From positions 806,001 to 870,000 of the forward strand of contig NC_021291.1 of the NCBI RefSeq assembly GCF_000319575.2: 64,000 nt of DNA. The letters run 5' to 3'. The position numbers and the translations under genes were made by a program. Shown piece by piece: positions 45,186-55,105 of the stretch. The first letter of the stretch is position 1; each line of letters opens with the position of its first letter. The DNA is from Spiribacter salinus M19-40. GTDB taxonomy: Bacteria; Pseudomonadota; Gammaproteobacteria; Nitrococcales; Nitrococcaceae. The notes under the pieces were generated by a model. The model had not been told where the DNA came from. It searched no databases and saw only the letters and a list, made by a program, of their open reading frames with translations.

Positions 45186-47513
45186 TCAGCGCGCGCACGG
45201 TAATCGGGAATGATAATGGATTTGCTTACCGCCCTGAAAGCGACCGACTCGATGCGACTCGTTCAGCCATCGACCGTGGCGGACGCGTGCGCCAGGGCCA
45301 ATCTCCACCCCGGTAGCCGTCAGCTTTACATGGAGCGCACCACGAAGGCCCAGGTCATGAATCGCAAGTCCTCGGCAACGAAGGCGCTGAATCAGCCCGG
45401 CATCCGGCATCCGATACGGATTGCGGTAGCCTGCAGCCACCACCACCTGGTCTGGTTTTGCGGCCTCCAGAAGAGCTGAGGTCGTGCTGTGTCGGCTACC
45501 GTGATGCGGGGCTTCCATAACGTCTACCGGCTGTTGCAGGCGCCTGGCAAGCGCGTGTTCCGCCTGGCCCTCTGTGTCGCCGGTAAAGAGCACTCGGCCA
45601 CCCCGGGTTTCAACGAGCACCACACACGATGCCTCATTGCCGGTGCCGATCCGGCCAGGCTCCGGCGCCAGAATAGCGAAATTGACGCCGTCAGCCGACC
45701 ATCTTTGACCGGAAACACACTGGCGAGCACCCGGTAAAGCACTTATCGGCTCACCCGTCATGACTTGGTCAATGGAAAAGGCCTCGCGCAGTGTCTCGAC
45801 CCCGCCTCGGTGGTCACGATCCGCATGCGTGACCACCAACCGATCGAGCCGACGGATGCCACGCTCCTCAAGAAACGGCTTCAGCGTGAATGTCGCCGCG
45901 TTTCCGCCCGAGAACCAGGCAGGCCCGGTATCAATGACCGTTACGCCGGCGCGGGTCTGGAGAACCGCGGCGTTCCCTTGTCCAACCTCGAGCCAATCGA
46001 TCCAAGCTTCGCCATGATCCGGGCGTAAGGGTGCCGCGAGCGCGATAGGGAAACACAGCGGTACCGCAAGCCAGCGTAAGGGCAGCCCGCGGGGAAGCAG
46101 CATGAGCCCAACAGCGAGCAGAGCGCCCATCGAGCCAACAGCCTCGCCAACGCCCAGCGATAAAAGGCCTGGGCCAACCCCATCCAGCCACTCCCCCGCT
46201 ATCAGCAGTGCCTCCAGCAGTCGGGCAAGCGCACCAAGCCCCCAAGCTGAGATGCCCGGAGTCATTAGGTCCAACAGGGTCGCGCCAAGCGCCGCCGGTA
46301 CGATAAAAAACGAGAAAACAGGAATCACCAGCAAATTGGCGATCAAGCCCTGCGGGCTCCAGGTGCCGAAAAACAGCGCCGACACGGGCGCAAGGCCCAA
46401 TGTCAGTAATGCCTGGATACGCAGCAGCGCGCCTGGACCGCCCGGCCGGCGACCCCGGGCGACCAGAATGATCAATGCCACCGCACTGAACGACAGCCAG
46501 AAGCCTGGCGATAACCCAGCGGCGGGGTCGAGCGTAAGAATCAGCATGGCCGCCAGCAGCAATGCACGGCCAGGGAGAAGACGGCGCGCGACGGCCGCTG
46601 CGGATGCGACCACGGCGAACATGATAAGCGCGCGCTGGGTCGGCAGCGCAAAGCCTGCAAGTGCCGCATAGCCTGTGGCGGCAATGCCCCCGAGGACCAG
46701 CCCGCTCCAGTGCCGCGCACCCGGTATCCGGGCGAGTGCCCAGAGCCATTGCCCCAACATGACCCCAAGCCCACCAACCAGCCCAATGTGCAGCCCGGAG
46801 ATCGCCATGAGATGGCTTGTGCCTGTCGCCCGCAGAATCTCCCATGTCTGTTCGCTAAACCCTCGACGGTCACCCACCATCAACCCCTGCAGCAGCGCAC
46901 TGCCCTGTCCTGACCCTGCCAAGGAGCCGATGTGATCGCTCAAGCGGGCGCGCCAGGCGGGTAAGCCGCTCGCGGGTGTCTTGCTTTCTGCCTCGTCCGG
47001 CCGGCTCAGCGTCCCCCGGGCATCAATCCCATCTGCTGCCAGCCAGCGTTCATAATCAAAACGAACGGGGTTCATGTAGCCCCGTGGGCGTCGCAAACGA
47101 ACCCATAGCCGCCATCGCTCACCGGCCTGAACGCGCGGGCGTTGATCATAGATCGACACCTGGATGCGCCTTGGCAGCGGCCCACGCCAATTCTCGATGG
47201 CCTCTACGGCGAACAGGAACTGCTGGCGGTCTTCATGATTGTCCGGGAGGTCCACGACCTGACCGGTGACAGCCACTGGACTACTCAGCTCCAAGGCGGG
47301 GCGTAATGACAACGCCCAGGCCTGCCAGACAAGCGCGGTGAGCACGCCGGCCGCCAACCAGCCTGGGAGCGACCGTGATGCACTCAACGCCAGGGTGGGA
47401 AGGGGCAGAACAAGGGTCAGGACCCACGGGCCGAGATGGGCTGGGAGCCAGACCGCGACGAGTAACCCGAGTAAAAAGGCGAGCAGACGCCCGCCTAGCC
47501 CATAGTCACCCAA
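45186..47513 (-). CDS. comEC: DNA internalization-related competence protein ComEC/Rec2
   Basis: ComEC forms the inner-membrane channel for single-stranded DNA during natural transformation. The 775-residue protein has an N-terminal DUF4131 OB-like region, the Competence domain with about ten transmembrane helices (including ISGLHIGLVGG), and a C-terminal metallo-beta-lactamase domain (from about residue 520). The latter holds THADRDHRGG, FTGDTEG and APHHGSRHS, so the nuclease metal site looks intact. The other competence genes are not in this window. Confidence 0.94.
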   Translation of the reverse strand: MGDYGLGGRLLAFLLGLLVAVWLPAHLGPWVLTLVLPLPTLALSASRSLPGWLAAGVLTALVWQAWALSLRPALELSSPVAVTGQVVDLPDNHEDRQQFLFAVEAIENWRGPLPRRIQVSIYDQRPRVQAGERWRLWVRLRRPRGYMNPVRFDYERWLAADGIDARGTLSRPDEAESKTPASGLPAWRARLSDHIGSLAGSGQGSALLQGLMVGDRRGFSEQTWEILRATGTSHLMAISGLHIGLVGGLGVMLGQWLWALARIPGARHWSGLVLGGIAATGYAALAGFALPTQRALIMFAVVASAAAVARRLLPGRALLLAAMLILTLDPAAGLSPGFWLSFSAVALIILVARGRRPGGPGALLRIQALLTLGLAPVSALFFGTWSPQGLIANLLVIPVFSFFIVPAALGATLLDLMTPGISAWGLGALARLLEALLIAGEWLDGVGPGLLSLGVGEAVGSMGALLAVGLMLLPRGLPLRWLAVPLCFPIALAAPLRPDHGEAWIDWLEVGQGNAAVLQTRAGVTVIDTGPAWFSGGNAATFTLKPFLEERGIRRLDRLVVTHADRDHRGGVETLREAFSIDQVMTGEPISALPGARQCVSGQRWSADGVNFAILAPEPGRIGTGNEASCVVLVETRGGRVLFTGDTEGQAEHALARRLQQPVDVMEAPHHGSRHSTTSALLEAAKPDQVVVAAGYRNPYRMPDAGLIQRLRCRGLAIHDLGLRGALHVKLTATGVEIGPGARVRHGRWLNESHRVGRFQGGKQIHYHSRLPCAR

Positions 47514-47564
47514 CGCTGATTCCCTCAGTCGCCCGCTTCACCTTTGAAAGGCTAGCAGGCGGTA

Positions 47565-48251
47565 TCAGAGCGGCTGGAGCACCCCGTCGGAGAGATTCAA
47601 CCGTCGATCCATCCGCCCGGCGACATCGAGATCGTGCGTTACCAGCACCACGCTCGTGCCGTTGGCCCGGTTCAATGACTGAAACAGCGCAAGGATGGAC
47701 TCCGCGGTTTGCCCGTCGAGATTGCCCGTGGGCTCGTCGGCCAGCAGACAGCGCGGTGTCGTGACGAGCGCTCGGGCAATCGCCACCCGTTGGCGTTCAC
47801 CGCCCGATAGCTCGGCCGGCTTGTGAGCCCAGCGCGCGCTAAGACCAACCTGGTCCAGCATAGCCTCCGCTTGCGACTGGGCCTCGCTGGCCCTCAATCC
47901 GCGAATGAGCAGCGGCATCGCGACGTTTTCCATGGCGGAGAATTCGCCGAGGAGATGGTGAAACTGGTAAACAAACCCCAGCGCCCGGTTACGCAGGCGA
48001 CCCCGCCCCACCGCGCCAAGCCCATTCAGCGCTACGCCATCCACCTCAATCGTGCCCGCGTCGGGGTCTTCCAGGCCGCCAAGCAACTGCAGGAGCGTGC
48101 TCTTACCCGATCCGGAGCGCCCGAGAATGGCGACCTGCTCACCCTGCGCCACCCGAAAATCGAGATCCTGCAGAACATTCACGGCCAGACCGGCCTCGTT
48201 GAAGCCCTTGCGCACGCCCTGGCAGGCAATGACCGGCTGCGCATCACTCAT
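47565..48251 (-). CDS. lolD: Lipoprotein-releasing system ATPase LolD
   Basis: LolD powers release of outer-membrane lipoproteins from the inner membrane to LolA. The 228-residue ABC ATPase has Walker [10 protein letters not shown] (residues 44-52), signature LSGGERQR, Walker [13 protein letters not shown] and the switch His in LVTHD. It overlaps the lolC/E gene by 8 bp. Confidence 0.95.
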   Translation of the reverse strand: MSDAQPVIACQGVRKGFNEAGLAVNVLQDLDFRVAQGEQVAILGRSGSGKSTLLQLLGGLEDPDAGTIEVDGVALNGLGAVGRGRLRNRALGFVYQFHHLLGEFSAMENVAMPLLIRGLRASEAQSQAEAMLDQVGLSARWAHKPAELSGGERQRVAIARALVTTPRCLLADEPTGNLDGQTAESILALFQSLNRANGTSVVLVTHDLDVAGRMDRRLNLSDGVLQPL

Positions 48252-49491
48252 AGCGCAATGCCTCCGCCGGTGCAGTCCGCGCCGCCCGCCAGGCGGGGTA
48301 GAGCGTAGCCAATAGGCTCAACACCACGGCCGAACCCGTGATACGCCAGACATCAGGCCATCGCAGATCGGAAGGGAGCTCGCTAATCCAGTAAACATCG
48401 CCGGAGATAAACTCCAGCCCAAGCCATTGTTCGATGGCCGGGACGATGGTCTCGACATTCAAGGCCAGGCCGATCCCCGCCCCCGTCCCGACCAATGTGC
48501 CGAGCAGACCCAGGAGAGAGCCCTGAATCACGAAGACCGCCATGACCGTCGCCGGCCGAGCGCCGAGTGTGCGAAGAATAGCGATATCTGCTTGCTTGTC
48601 CTGAACCGCCATAATCAGCGTTGAGACGATATTGAAGGCCGCAACTCCGACGATGAGCATCAGAATGATGAACATCACGGTTTTCTCCATGGCCACCGCT
48701 CGAAAGAAATTGCGGTGCTGCATGGTCCAGTCACTGACCAGGTAATCCCCCGGCAGGGAGCGCGCGATACCCCGCACCCGTTCGGGGGCGATCATCAGGT
48801 CCGTGAACTCCAGACGGATGCCGCTAATGCCCTCCTCCAGGCGCAGCAGACGCTGGGCATCGGTCAAATGAATCAGCGCCAGCGATCCGTCGTACTGAGC
48901 CATGTCGACATCAAAGATCCCCGCCACCTCAAACCGGCGCATGCGCGGCAGAATGCCGGCGGCTGATGCCCGCACCTCCGGGGTAACCAGATTGAGCGGG
49001 TCGCCCAGGCCGACACCAAGTTCCTGGGCAAGCCGACTGCCCAGGACAATCTGCCAACTGCCGGCTTCGAGATTGGCGAGTGACCCGGCCACCACGTTGT
49101 CAGCCACCTCTGAAACCGCTGCCTCCCGCTCAGGGTCGACCCCCCGCAACAAGGCCCCGGTCACCGCACTGCCACGCGTGAGCATGACCTCGCCTCGGAC
49201 AAAAGGCGCCACCCCCGTCACATCCGGCATGCCCTCCAGCTCGGGGATCAAACCAGCCCAATCCTGCAGGCTGCCCTCGTAATCCTGCACTGTGGCGTGG
49301 GAGACCATGCCGAGAATGCGCTCGCGCAGCTCTTTCTCGAAGCCATTCATCACAGAGAGCACCGTGATCAGGGCCATGACCCCAACGGCGATCCCCAGCA
49401 TCGAGCTGGCGGAAATAAACGAAACGAAGCGATTCCGCCGGCGCGCCCGCATGTAGCGCAGGCCGATGAAAAGTGGCAGAGGCTGGATCAT
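48244..49491 (-). CDS. Lipoprotein-releasing transmembrane protein LolC/LolE family
   Basis: This FtsX-like permease is the membrane part of the Lol exporter. The 415-residue protein has an N-terminal helix (about 25-50), a large periplasmic domain, and three C-terminal helices (about 275-295, 320-345 and 380-402). The N-terminal [20 protein letters not shown] and the [14 protein letters not shown] stretch are family hallmarks. Only one such gene accompanies lolD here, while E. coli has lolC and lolE. It could therefore be LolC with LolE elsewhere, or a single LolF-type protein working as a homodimer. Confidence 0.9.
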   Translation of the reverse strand: MIQPLPLFIGLRYMRARRRNRFVSFISASSMLGIAVGVMALITVLSVMNGFEKELRERILGMVSHATVQDYEGSLQDWAGLIPELEGMPDVTGVAPFVRGEVMLTRGSAVTGALLRGVDPEREAAVSEVADNVVAGSLANLEAGSWQIVLGSRLAQELGVGLGDPLNLVTPEVRASAAGILPRMRRFEVAGIFDVDMAQYDGSLALIHLTDAQRLLRLEEGISGIRLEFTDLMIAPERVRGIARSLPGDYLVSDWTMQHRNFFRAVAMEKTVMFIILMLIVGVAAFNIVSTLIMAVQDKQADIAILRTLGARPATVMAVFVIQGSLLGLLGTLVGTGAGIGLALNVETIVPAIEQWLGLEFISGDVYWISELPSDLRWPDVWRITGSAVVLSLLATLYPAWRAARTAPAEALRYE

Positions 49492-50189
49492 GCCACCACC
49501 CTAAGTCGGCGCGTGACCTCGATACCCGCATCAGTTGGCTCGGCTCCCAGCGCAATGACGTCCACGCCAGCGGCCATGGCGCGGCGCAAGGCCTGCCCAT
49601 AGGCCGGATCGATGTCGTCGGCTGGGCTCACCGTGTGCACATCCGCGCGTTGAGCGCAGAACACCAGCATGGCAGGCGTCCCACCCTCCACAAGGGCCTG
49701 GAGCACCTCAAGGTGACGCACGCCACGGCTGCTCCGTGCATCGGGGAAGACAGCCAACCCTTGATCCACCGCCGCTGTCACGTTCTTTACCTCGATAAAT
49801 CGGCCGTCTCCTTCCTGATAAAAATCCGCGCGCATAGGTAATCCCGGCACCGTTACTTCGGCGCGAGCCGGGCCGCCCGCAGCGGTCTCGGGCATCAATT
49901 CAGGGGAATCGAGCACTTCGCCGACCAAACGATTGGTCCGACCCGTATGAATCCCCACACGGATGCCGTTTGCAACGCCTACTTGCTCCCACGTATGCGC
50001 ATATTTCCGCCCTGCCCGATCACTATGAGACAGCCAAACCGGCATGCCGGGCTCCGCGCAGCCCAGCATCGAGCCAGTATTGGGGCAGTGCGCCGTCAGC
50101 GTCTCACCAGAGCGTAGTTGCACATCCGCCAGAAAGCGCTTGTAGCGGCGCTCAAGGACGGCGGGAATCAGGGGTGCGTCGTAATCCAT
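49488..50189 (-). CDS. sfsA: Sugar fermentation stimulation protein SfsA
   Basis: A 233-residue SfsA-family protein, originally described as a DNA-binding regulator of maltose metabolism. The family also has a nuclease-like core, here MRADFYQEGDGRFIEVKNVT with AHCPNTGSM near the N-terminus and FPDARSSRGVRHLEVL later. The true role is uncertain. It is the first gene of the sfsA-lolC/E-lolD unit (4-bp ATGA overlap with lolC/E) and is divergent from mfd. Confidence 0.92.
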   Translation of the reverse strand: MDYDAPLIPAVLERRYKRFLADVQLRSGETLTAHCPNTGSMLGCAEPGMPVWLSHSDRAGRKYAHTWEQVGVANGIRVGIHTGRTNRLVGEVLDSPELMPETAAGGPARAEVTVPGLPMRADFYQEGDGRFIEVKNVTAAVDQGLAVFPDARSSRGVRHLEVLQALVEGGTPAMLVFCAQRADVHTVSPADDIDPAYGQALRRAMAAGVDVIALGAEPTDAGIEVTRRLRVVA

Positions 50190-50287
50190 GCGCGGAGTCT
50201 ACCGAGCCACGGCCCGGGCTTCACCCAGTTTCGCGAGATCACGGCATTGGTTAGACTCTGCGGCCCTTTCCGTTACCCGATGACGTC

Positions 50288-53200
50288 ATGACTTCGACTG
50301 ATGCAGAGTTGCTCGCGCCGGCTTTGCCGGAGCGCGCCGGTGAGCGCCAAGACTGGCTTGGCCTGCCTGGTGATGCGTCGGCGCTCGCCATCGCCGAAGC
50401 CAGCCGACGCCACGACGGCCCCCTTCTCGTGGTCACGGCTGGCAGCACCGAGGCGCAACAACTGCGGCGTGGGCTGCGTTTTTTTGCGCCCGATGAAGAA
50501 ATTGAGCTGATGCCCGACTGGGAAGTCCTCCCTTACGACGTCTTCTCCCCCCATCAGGACATCGTCTCGGAGCGGCTGCGCGCACTTCATCGTCTAAGCC
50601 GCCGCCGTCGCGGTATTCTCATTCTGCCCGTGGCAACGCTGATGCAGCGGATTGCACCCCCTGAGTTTCTGCGCTCGACAGTGACTCGGCTGGCGGTTGG
50701 CGAAGCGCTCGACCTCGAAGCCATGCGTCGAGGACTGGAGCAAGCGGGCTATCGGTGTGTTTCAGAGGTCCTGGAGCATGGTGAATTCACGGTGCGCGGT
50801 TCCATACTCGATCTCTTTCCGATGGGGGCGACGGCACCGTATCGCATTGATCTCTTCGACACCGAGATCGACACGATTCGACGCTTTGACCCGGAAACGC
50901 AGCGCAGCGCCGAGCGCCTGGAGTCCATCGAACTGCTTCCTGCGCATGAGTTTCCGACCGATGAGGCAGCGATTAGCCGGTTCCGCCATCAATTCCGGGC
51001 GCACTTTGAGGGCGACCCCATGGCCTCGGCGGTCTACCAATCGGTCAGTGACGGCCATATCCCTAACGGCATCGAGGCCTACCTGCCGTTATTTTTCGAG
51101 CAAACAGCGAGCCTCTTCGATTATCTACCGGCGGATACACTCGCGATCCGCCACGGTGATATCGACGCCCAGATGGATACGGATTGGCATCAGATTGGTG
51201 AGCGCTTTGAGCAACGCCGTCACGACCGCGAGCGGCCCTTGCTGCCACCGGACACGCTCTATCTCAATCCGGATCATGTGCGCCAAGGCCTGAACGCGCA
51301 TCCCCTGGTCGATATTGCGGCGGATCACCGCCGTGAGCCAGCCCGCGCGCGGGACCGCAGTCTCCCCAGCCGGCCCCTGCCCAATCTTGCCCGGGGAAGC
51401 GCTGAGCATGATGGCCTGGATGCCCTGGTCACATTTATTGGCGAACACCCGGGGGCCATCCTGCTCACAGCAGAAACACCCGGGCGCCGTGAGGCGCTTC
51501 GCGAGCGCCTGCAGGCCGATAACCTGCGGCCCAGTGCGATGGAGGACTGGCCCACCTTTCTGACGGAGCGACCGTCCGTGGGCTTGACCGTGGCGCCCCT
51601 GGACCATGGTTTTCGCTTGCCGGACTCGGATATCGCGGTGATTCCGGAAGCAGCACTCTATCCCGAGCGGGCCGAGCAGCGGCGCCGCCGCAAGTCCGCG
51701 CCGCAGCGAGACCCGGAGTCCATCATCCGGGATCTGACGGATCTTCGCCCAGGCGCGCCCGTGGTCCATGAACAGCATGGCGTTGGACGCTATCGCGGCC
51801 TGCAAACGCTCACCATCGATCAGGTCGATACAGAATTCCTCACCCTTGAGTACGCGGGTGACGACAAGCTCTATGTGCCGGTTTCCAGCCTCCACCTCAT
51901 CAGCCGTTACACCGGCGCGGATACCGACGAGGCCCCGCTCCATCGCCTCGGCAGCGGCCAATGGGAAAAAGCTCGGCGCCGGGCGGCGGAGAAGGCACGG
52001 GACGTGGCCGCTGAACTCCTGGATATCTACGCCCGCCGGGAGGCCCAGCAAGGTGAGCCGCACCGCGTGCCAGAGGACGAATACGCGCGCTTTGCCGCGC
52101 AATTCCCATTCGAAGAGACACCCGACCAGGAAGTGGCCATTCATGCGGTGCTGCAAGACCTGAAGCGATCACGCCCCATGGATCGCGTGGTTTGTGGTGA
52201 TGTCGGCTTTGGCAAGACCGAGGTGGCCATGCGGGCGGCGTTTGCCGGTGTGCAATCGGGTCGCCAGGTGGCCGTCCTGGTTCCGACTACCCTGCTCTGC
52301 CAGCAGCATTACCAGAATTTCAGTGACCGCTTTGCCGACTGGCCAGTGCGCATCGAGCAGCTCTCCCGCTTTCAGTCTGCCAATGAGCAGGCGCGTACCC
52401 TCGCTGATCTCGAGGCCGGCAAGGTCGATATTGTCATCGGCACGCACAAGCTGCTGCAGCGCTCCGTCCAATTCCGCGAACTGGGCCTGCTCATCATCGA
52501 CGAGGAGCACCGCTTCGGTGTGCGCCAGAAGGAGACGCTTAAGCGGATGCGCGCGAACGTCGACGTGCTCAACCTCACGGCGACGCCCATCCCACGTACC
52601 CTGAACATGTCGCTCGCGGGATTGCGTGACCTGTCGATCATCGCCACACCGCCCGCCCGGCGCTTGGCCGTCAAGACCTTCGTGAATGAATGGAACGACG
52701 CGCTTATTCGCGAAGCGTGCCTGCGAGAGCTTCACCGCGGTGGACAGGTGTACTTCCTGCACAACGATGTTCAGAGCATCCAGCGAACGGCCGAGGCTCT
52801 GGCGGAGCTGTTACCGGAAGCTCGCGTTCGAACGGCGCATGGCCAGATACCAGAGCGTGAGCTGGAGCGCGTGATGCTCGACTTCTACCACCAGCGCTAC
52901 AACATCCTGGTCTGCACAACGATTATCGAAAGCGGAATCGATGTACCAACCGCCAATACGATCATTATCAATCGCGCGGACCATTTGGGCCTCGCCCAAC
53001 TTCACCAGCTGCGTGGCCGGGTTGGACGCTCACACCACCGCGCCTATGCCTACCTATTGGCACCACCCCGTCGCAGCCAAACCCCGGATGCGGCGAAACG
53101 GCTCGAGGCCATCGCCTCGCTTGAAGACCTGGGTATCGGATTCGCTCTTGCCAGTCATGACCTGGAAATACGGGGTGCAGGCGAACTGCTGGGCGAGGGA

Positions 53201-53761
53201 CAAAGCGGGCAGATCCACGAGGTGGGCTTCACGCTCTACAACGACCTCCTCGACCGCGCTGTGCAGTCACTTAAGGCCGGCCAGGAACCCGCACTCACGC
53301 AACCGCTGGAGCAGGCCACCGAAGTGGATCTCCACATCCCCGCCCTACTGCCCGCTGACTATCTCCCGGATGTTCATACGCGGCTGGTCATGTACAAGCG
53401 AATTGCCAGTGCGAAGGGGGCGGATGGGCTACGTGAGCTGCAGGTGGAGATGATCGACCGCTTTGGCCTGCTCCCTGAGCCGGCCAAAAACCTGATGGCT
53501 ATTGCGCAGTTACGCCAACGTGCTCAGGCCATGGGAATCGAGCGGATCGAAGCGGGCCCCGGCGGCGGGCTGGTGCAATTCAGTGACGCGCCTCAAGTGG
53601 ATGCCGGCGCACTGGTTCGGATGGTTCAGGAACAGCCAGCGGTGTATCGTCTGGAAGGACAGGAGCGGCTGCGCTTTCGCCTGGAAACGGAAACCCCTGA
53701 GGCGCGTATTGAGGCTATTGAGCAGATGCTGCAGGCGATGGCACTGCGCGAGGCCGCCTGA
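50288..53761 (+). CDS. mfd: Transcription-repair coupling factor Mfd
   Basis: Mfd removes stalled RNA polymerase and recruits UvrA to the lesion. The 1157-residue protein (E. coli 1148) has an N-terminal UvrB-like region, a CarD-type RNA polymerase interaction domain (GAPVVHEQHGVGRYRGLQ), and the RecG-like motor. The motor has Walker A GDVGFGKTE near residue 636, the DEEH box near 737 (LLIIDEEHRFGV) and TATPIPRTL, followed by the TRG motif and C-terminal D7 domain. No clear Shine-Dalgarno precedes the ATG, which overlaps the palindrome ATGACGTCAT (50280-50289). Confidence 0.97.
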   Translation: MTSTDAELLAPALPERAGERQDWLGLPGDASALAIAEASRRHDGPLLVVTAGSTEAQQLRRGLRFFAPDEEIELMPDWEVLPYDVFSPHQDIVSERLRALHRLSRRRRGILILPVATLMQRIAPPEFLRSTVTRLAVGEALDLEAMRRGLEQAGYRCVSEVLEHGEFTVRGSILDLFPMGATAPYRIDLFDTEIDTIRRFDPETQRSAERLESIELLPAHEFPTDEAAISRFRHQFRAHFEGDPMASAVYQSVSDGHIPNGIEAYLPLFFEQTASLFDYLPADTLAIRHGDIDAQMDTDWHQIGERFEQRRHDRERPLLPPDTLYLNPDHVRQGLNAHPLVDIAADHRREPARARDRSLPSRPLPNLARGSAEHDGLDALVTFIGEHPGAILLTAETPGRREALRERLQADNLRPSAMEDWPTFLTERPSVGLTVAPLDHGFRLPDSDIAVIPEAALYPERAEQRRRRKSAPQRDPESIIRDLTDLRPGAPVVHEQHGVGRYRGLQTLTIDQVDTEFLTLEYAGDDKLYVPVSSLHLISRYTGADTDEAPLHRLGSGQWEKARRRAAEKARDVAAELLDIYARREAQQGEPHRVPEDEYARFAAQFPFEETPDQEVAIHAVLQDLKRSRPMDRVVCGDVGFGKTEVAMRAAFAGVQSGRQVAVLVPTTLLCQQHYQNFSDRFADWPVRIEQLSRFQSANEQARTLADLEAGKVDIVIGTHKLLQRSVQFRELGLLIIDEEHRFGVRQKETLKRMRANVDVLNLTATPIPRTLNMSLAGLRDLSIIATPPARRLAVKTFVNEWNDALIREACLRELHRGGQVYFLHNDVQSIQRTAEALAELLPEARVRTAHGQIPERELERVMLDFYHQRYNILVCTTIIESGIDVPTANTIIINRADHLGLAQLHQLRGRVGRSHHRAYAYLLAPPRRSQTPDAAKRLEAIASLEDLGIGFALASHDLEIRGAGELLGEGQSGQIHEVGFTLYNDLLDRAVQSLKAGQEPALTQPLEQATEVDLHIPALLPADYLPDVHTRLVMYKRIASAKGADGLRELQVEMIDRFGLLPEPAKNLMAIAQLRQRAQAMGIERIEAGPGGGLVQFSDAPQVDAGALVRMVQEQPAVYRLEGQERLRFRLETETPEARIEAIEQMLQAMALREAA

Positions 53762-53782
53762 ATCACCCCCATGGAGGCCAAC

Positions 53783-54379
53783 GTGAAAAGGCGCCCGTAC
53801 CGGTTTTATTTGCCCATGCTGTTGCTGTTGGGACTGGCATTGACTGGCCAGGCGCCTGCACAGGACAACTCAGACTCGCCTCAATACTACCGCGTCGAGG
53901 TCATCCTGCTAGGTCAGCCACCCATAGCCGAGACGTTTGCGGAGGCCCCCAGCGAGACGCCCCCACCACTGCCCGTTCGCTTTGCCTGGCCATTGCAGGA
54001 TCCAGGCGAAGAGGGCCTCGGGTATACACGGGTTCCCGAGTCAGAACGCGCACTGAACACTATCGCTCGGCGTCTTCGCGATCGTGAAGGGTTTACGGTC
54101 TACTGGCATACCGCTTGGGAGCAGCCAGGCCTCGATGCCGATCGGGCGCAGTCTGTTGCGCTCCCTGCCGACCTGGGCGCAGATGCCCCGCGCGGTATGC
54201 TGCGGGTCTATCGCAGTCGCTACCTGCACGCAGAAATCGAGCTGCGTGCGCCCGCTGACGACGACCGCACCTGGGTCATGTCAGATGCCCGGCGCATGCG
54301 CAGCGACGAGCGTCACTACGTCGATCACCCCGCGCTTGGTGTGATTATTGAGGTAACGGAGGTGCCAGACCCGAGATAA
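53783..54379 (+). CDS. csiV: CsiV-family periplasmic protein
   Basis: A 198-residue exported protein of the CsiV family, which in Vibrio cholerae is a periplasmic peptidoglycan-binding protein linked to cell-wall stress and D-amino acids. A signal peptide is visible (positive KRR start, hydrophobic core LPMLLLLGLALTG, likely cut after APAQ). Family segments are YYRVEVILL, LRVYRSRYLHAEIEL and RRMRSDERHYVDHPALG. I chose the GTG at 53783 because GGAGG lies 5 bp upstream; the ATG at 53771 contains that site. It follows mfd, as in Pseudomonas, and overlaps the convergent phosphorylase gene by 35 bp. Confidence 0.85.
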   Translation: MKRRPYRFYLPMLLLLGLALTGQAPAQDNSDSPQYYRVEVILLGQPPIAETFAEAPSETPPPLPVRFAWPLQDPGEEGLGYTRVPESERALNTIARRLRDREGFTVYWHTAWEQPGLDADRAQSVALPADLGADAPRGMLRVYRSRYLHAEIELRAPADDDRTWVMSDARRMRSDERHYVDHPALGVIIEVTEVPDPR

Positions 54380-55103
54380 GGGCCTGTAAAACCTGCCGGA
54401 CCGATTGAATTCCGGTCTGCAGCGTCTCGTGAATCTGCTCCATCGCAATGACTTCATCCCGCCCCACGCCGGCCGCCCAGTTCGCAACGACAGCGCAGGT
54501 CGCGTAAGGGATCTCGAGTTCCCGGGCGAGCGCCGCCTCCGGCATGCCGGTCATTCCCACCATGTCACACCCATCTCGGGCGAGGCGCTGAATCTCGGCG
54601 GCGGTCTCAAGCCGCGGTCCCTGAGTTGCCCCGTAGCAGCCCTGAGTTTGCGCATCCACGCCAGCCTCATGCGCTGCCGCAATCAGCCGGTCGCGAAGCG
54701 CTGCATCGTACGGCTGAGTAAAATCGATGTGAACGACGGCATCATGATCATCATCGTGATAGGTGCTGGCACGGCCATGGGTGTAGTCGATGATCTGGTC
54801 AGGGAAGGCCAGCCGGGCCGGGCTGAGTGCCTCATGAATCCCCCCAACGGCAGCCACCGCCATTACCTGCTTCGCACCGGCCGCCTGCATGGCCCAGATG
54901 TTGGCGCGGTAGTTCACTCGATGGGGTGGGATCGTGTGGCCATAACCGTGGCGCGCCAGGAAGATCACCGGTTGCCCGTGCAGGCGCCCGTGCGTGAGCG
55001 GCCCGGACGGTTCACCGTAGGGCGTATGCACCATCTCGCGGCGCTCGATCTCCAGGCCCTCGAGCTCCGTCAGCCCGCTTCCCCCGATGATCGCCAGCGT
55101 CAT
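54345..55103 (-). CDS. S-methyl-5'-thioinosine phosphorylase (MTAP/PNP family)
   Basis: A 252-residue trimeric purine phosphorylase. LAIIGGSGLTEL, the phosphate-site region FLARHGYGHTIPPHRVNYRANIWA and the base-site GMTGMPEA support the MTAP/MTIP group. In Pseudomonas aeruginosa the gene at the same place (beside csiV and nagZ) is methylthioinosine phosphorylase, part of polyamine by-product recycling; by position and sequence this one is probably the same. Methylthioadenosine phosphorylase is the alternative. It lies 2 bp after hpt. Confidence 0.87.
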   Translation of the reverse strand: MTLAIIGGSGLTELEGLEIERREMVHTPYGEPSGPLTHGRLHGQPVIFLARHGYGHTIPPHRVNYRANIWAMQAAGAKQVMAVAAVGGIHEALSPARLAFPDQIIDYTHGRASTYHDDDHDAVVHIDFTQPYDAALRDRLIAAAHEAGVDAQTQGCYGATQGPRLETAAEIQRLARDGCDMVGMTGMPEAALARELEIPYATCAVVANWAAGVGRDEVIAMEQIHETLQTGIQSVRQVLQALISGLAPPLPQ

Positions 55104-55105
55104 AC

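Noticed and set aside
50280-50289. Palindrome ATGACGTCAT at the mfd start, like a CRE site
   Set aside because: CRE/CREB is eukaryotic; a 10-bp palindrome here is probably chance, and no bacterial regulator with this site comes to mind.
51125-52156. A 343-codon open frame on the minus strand inside mfd
   Set aside because: It lies wholly antisense to conserved Mfd motifs, has no recognisable domain, and open antisense frames of this size are common in GC-rich genes.
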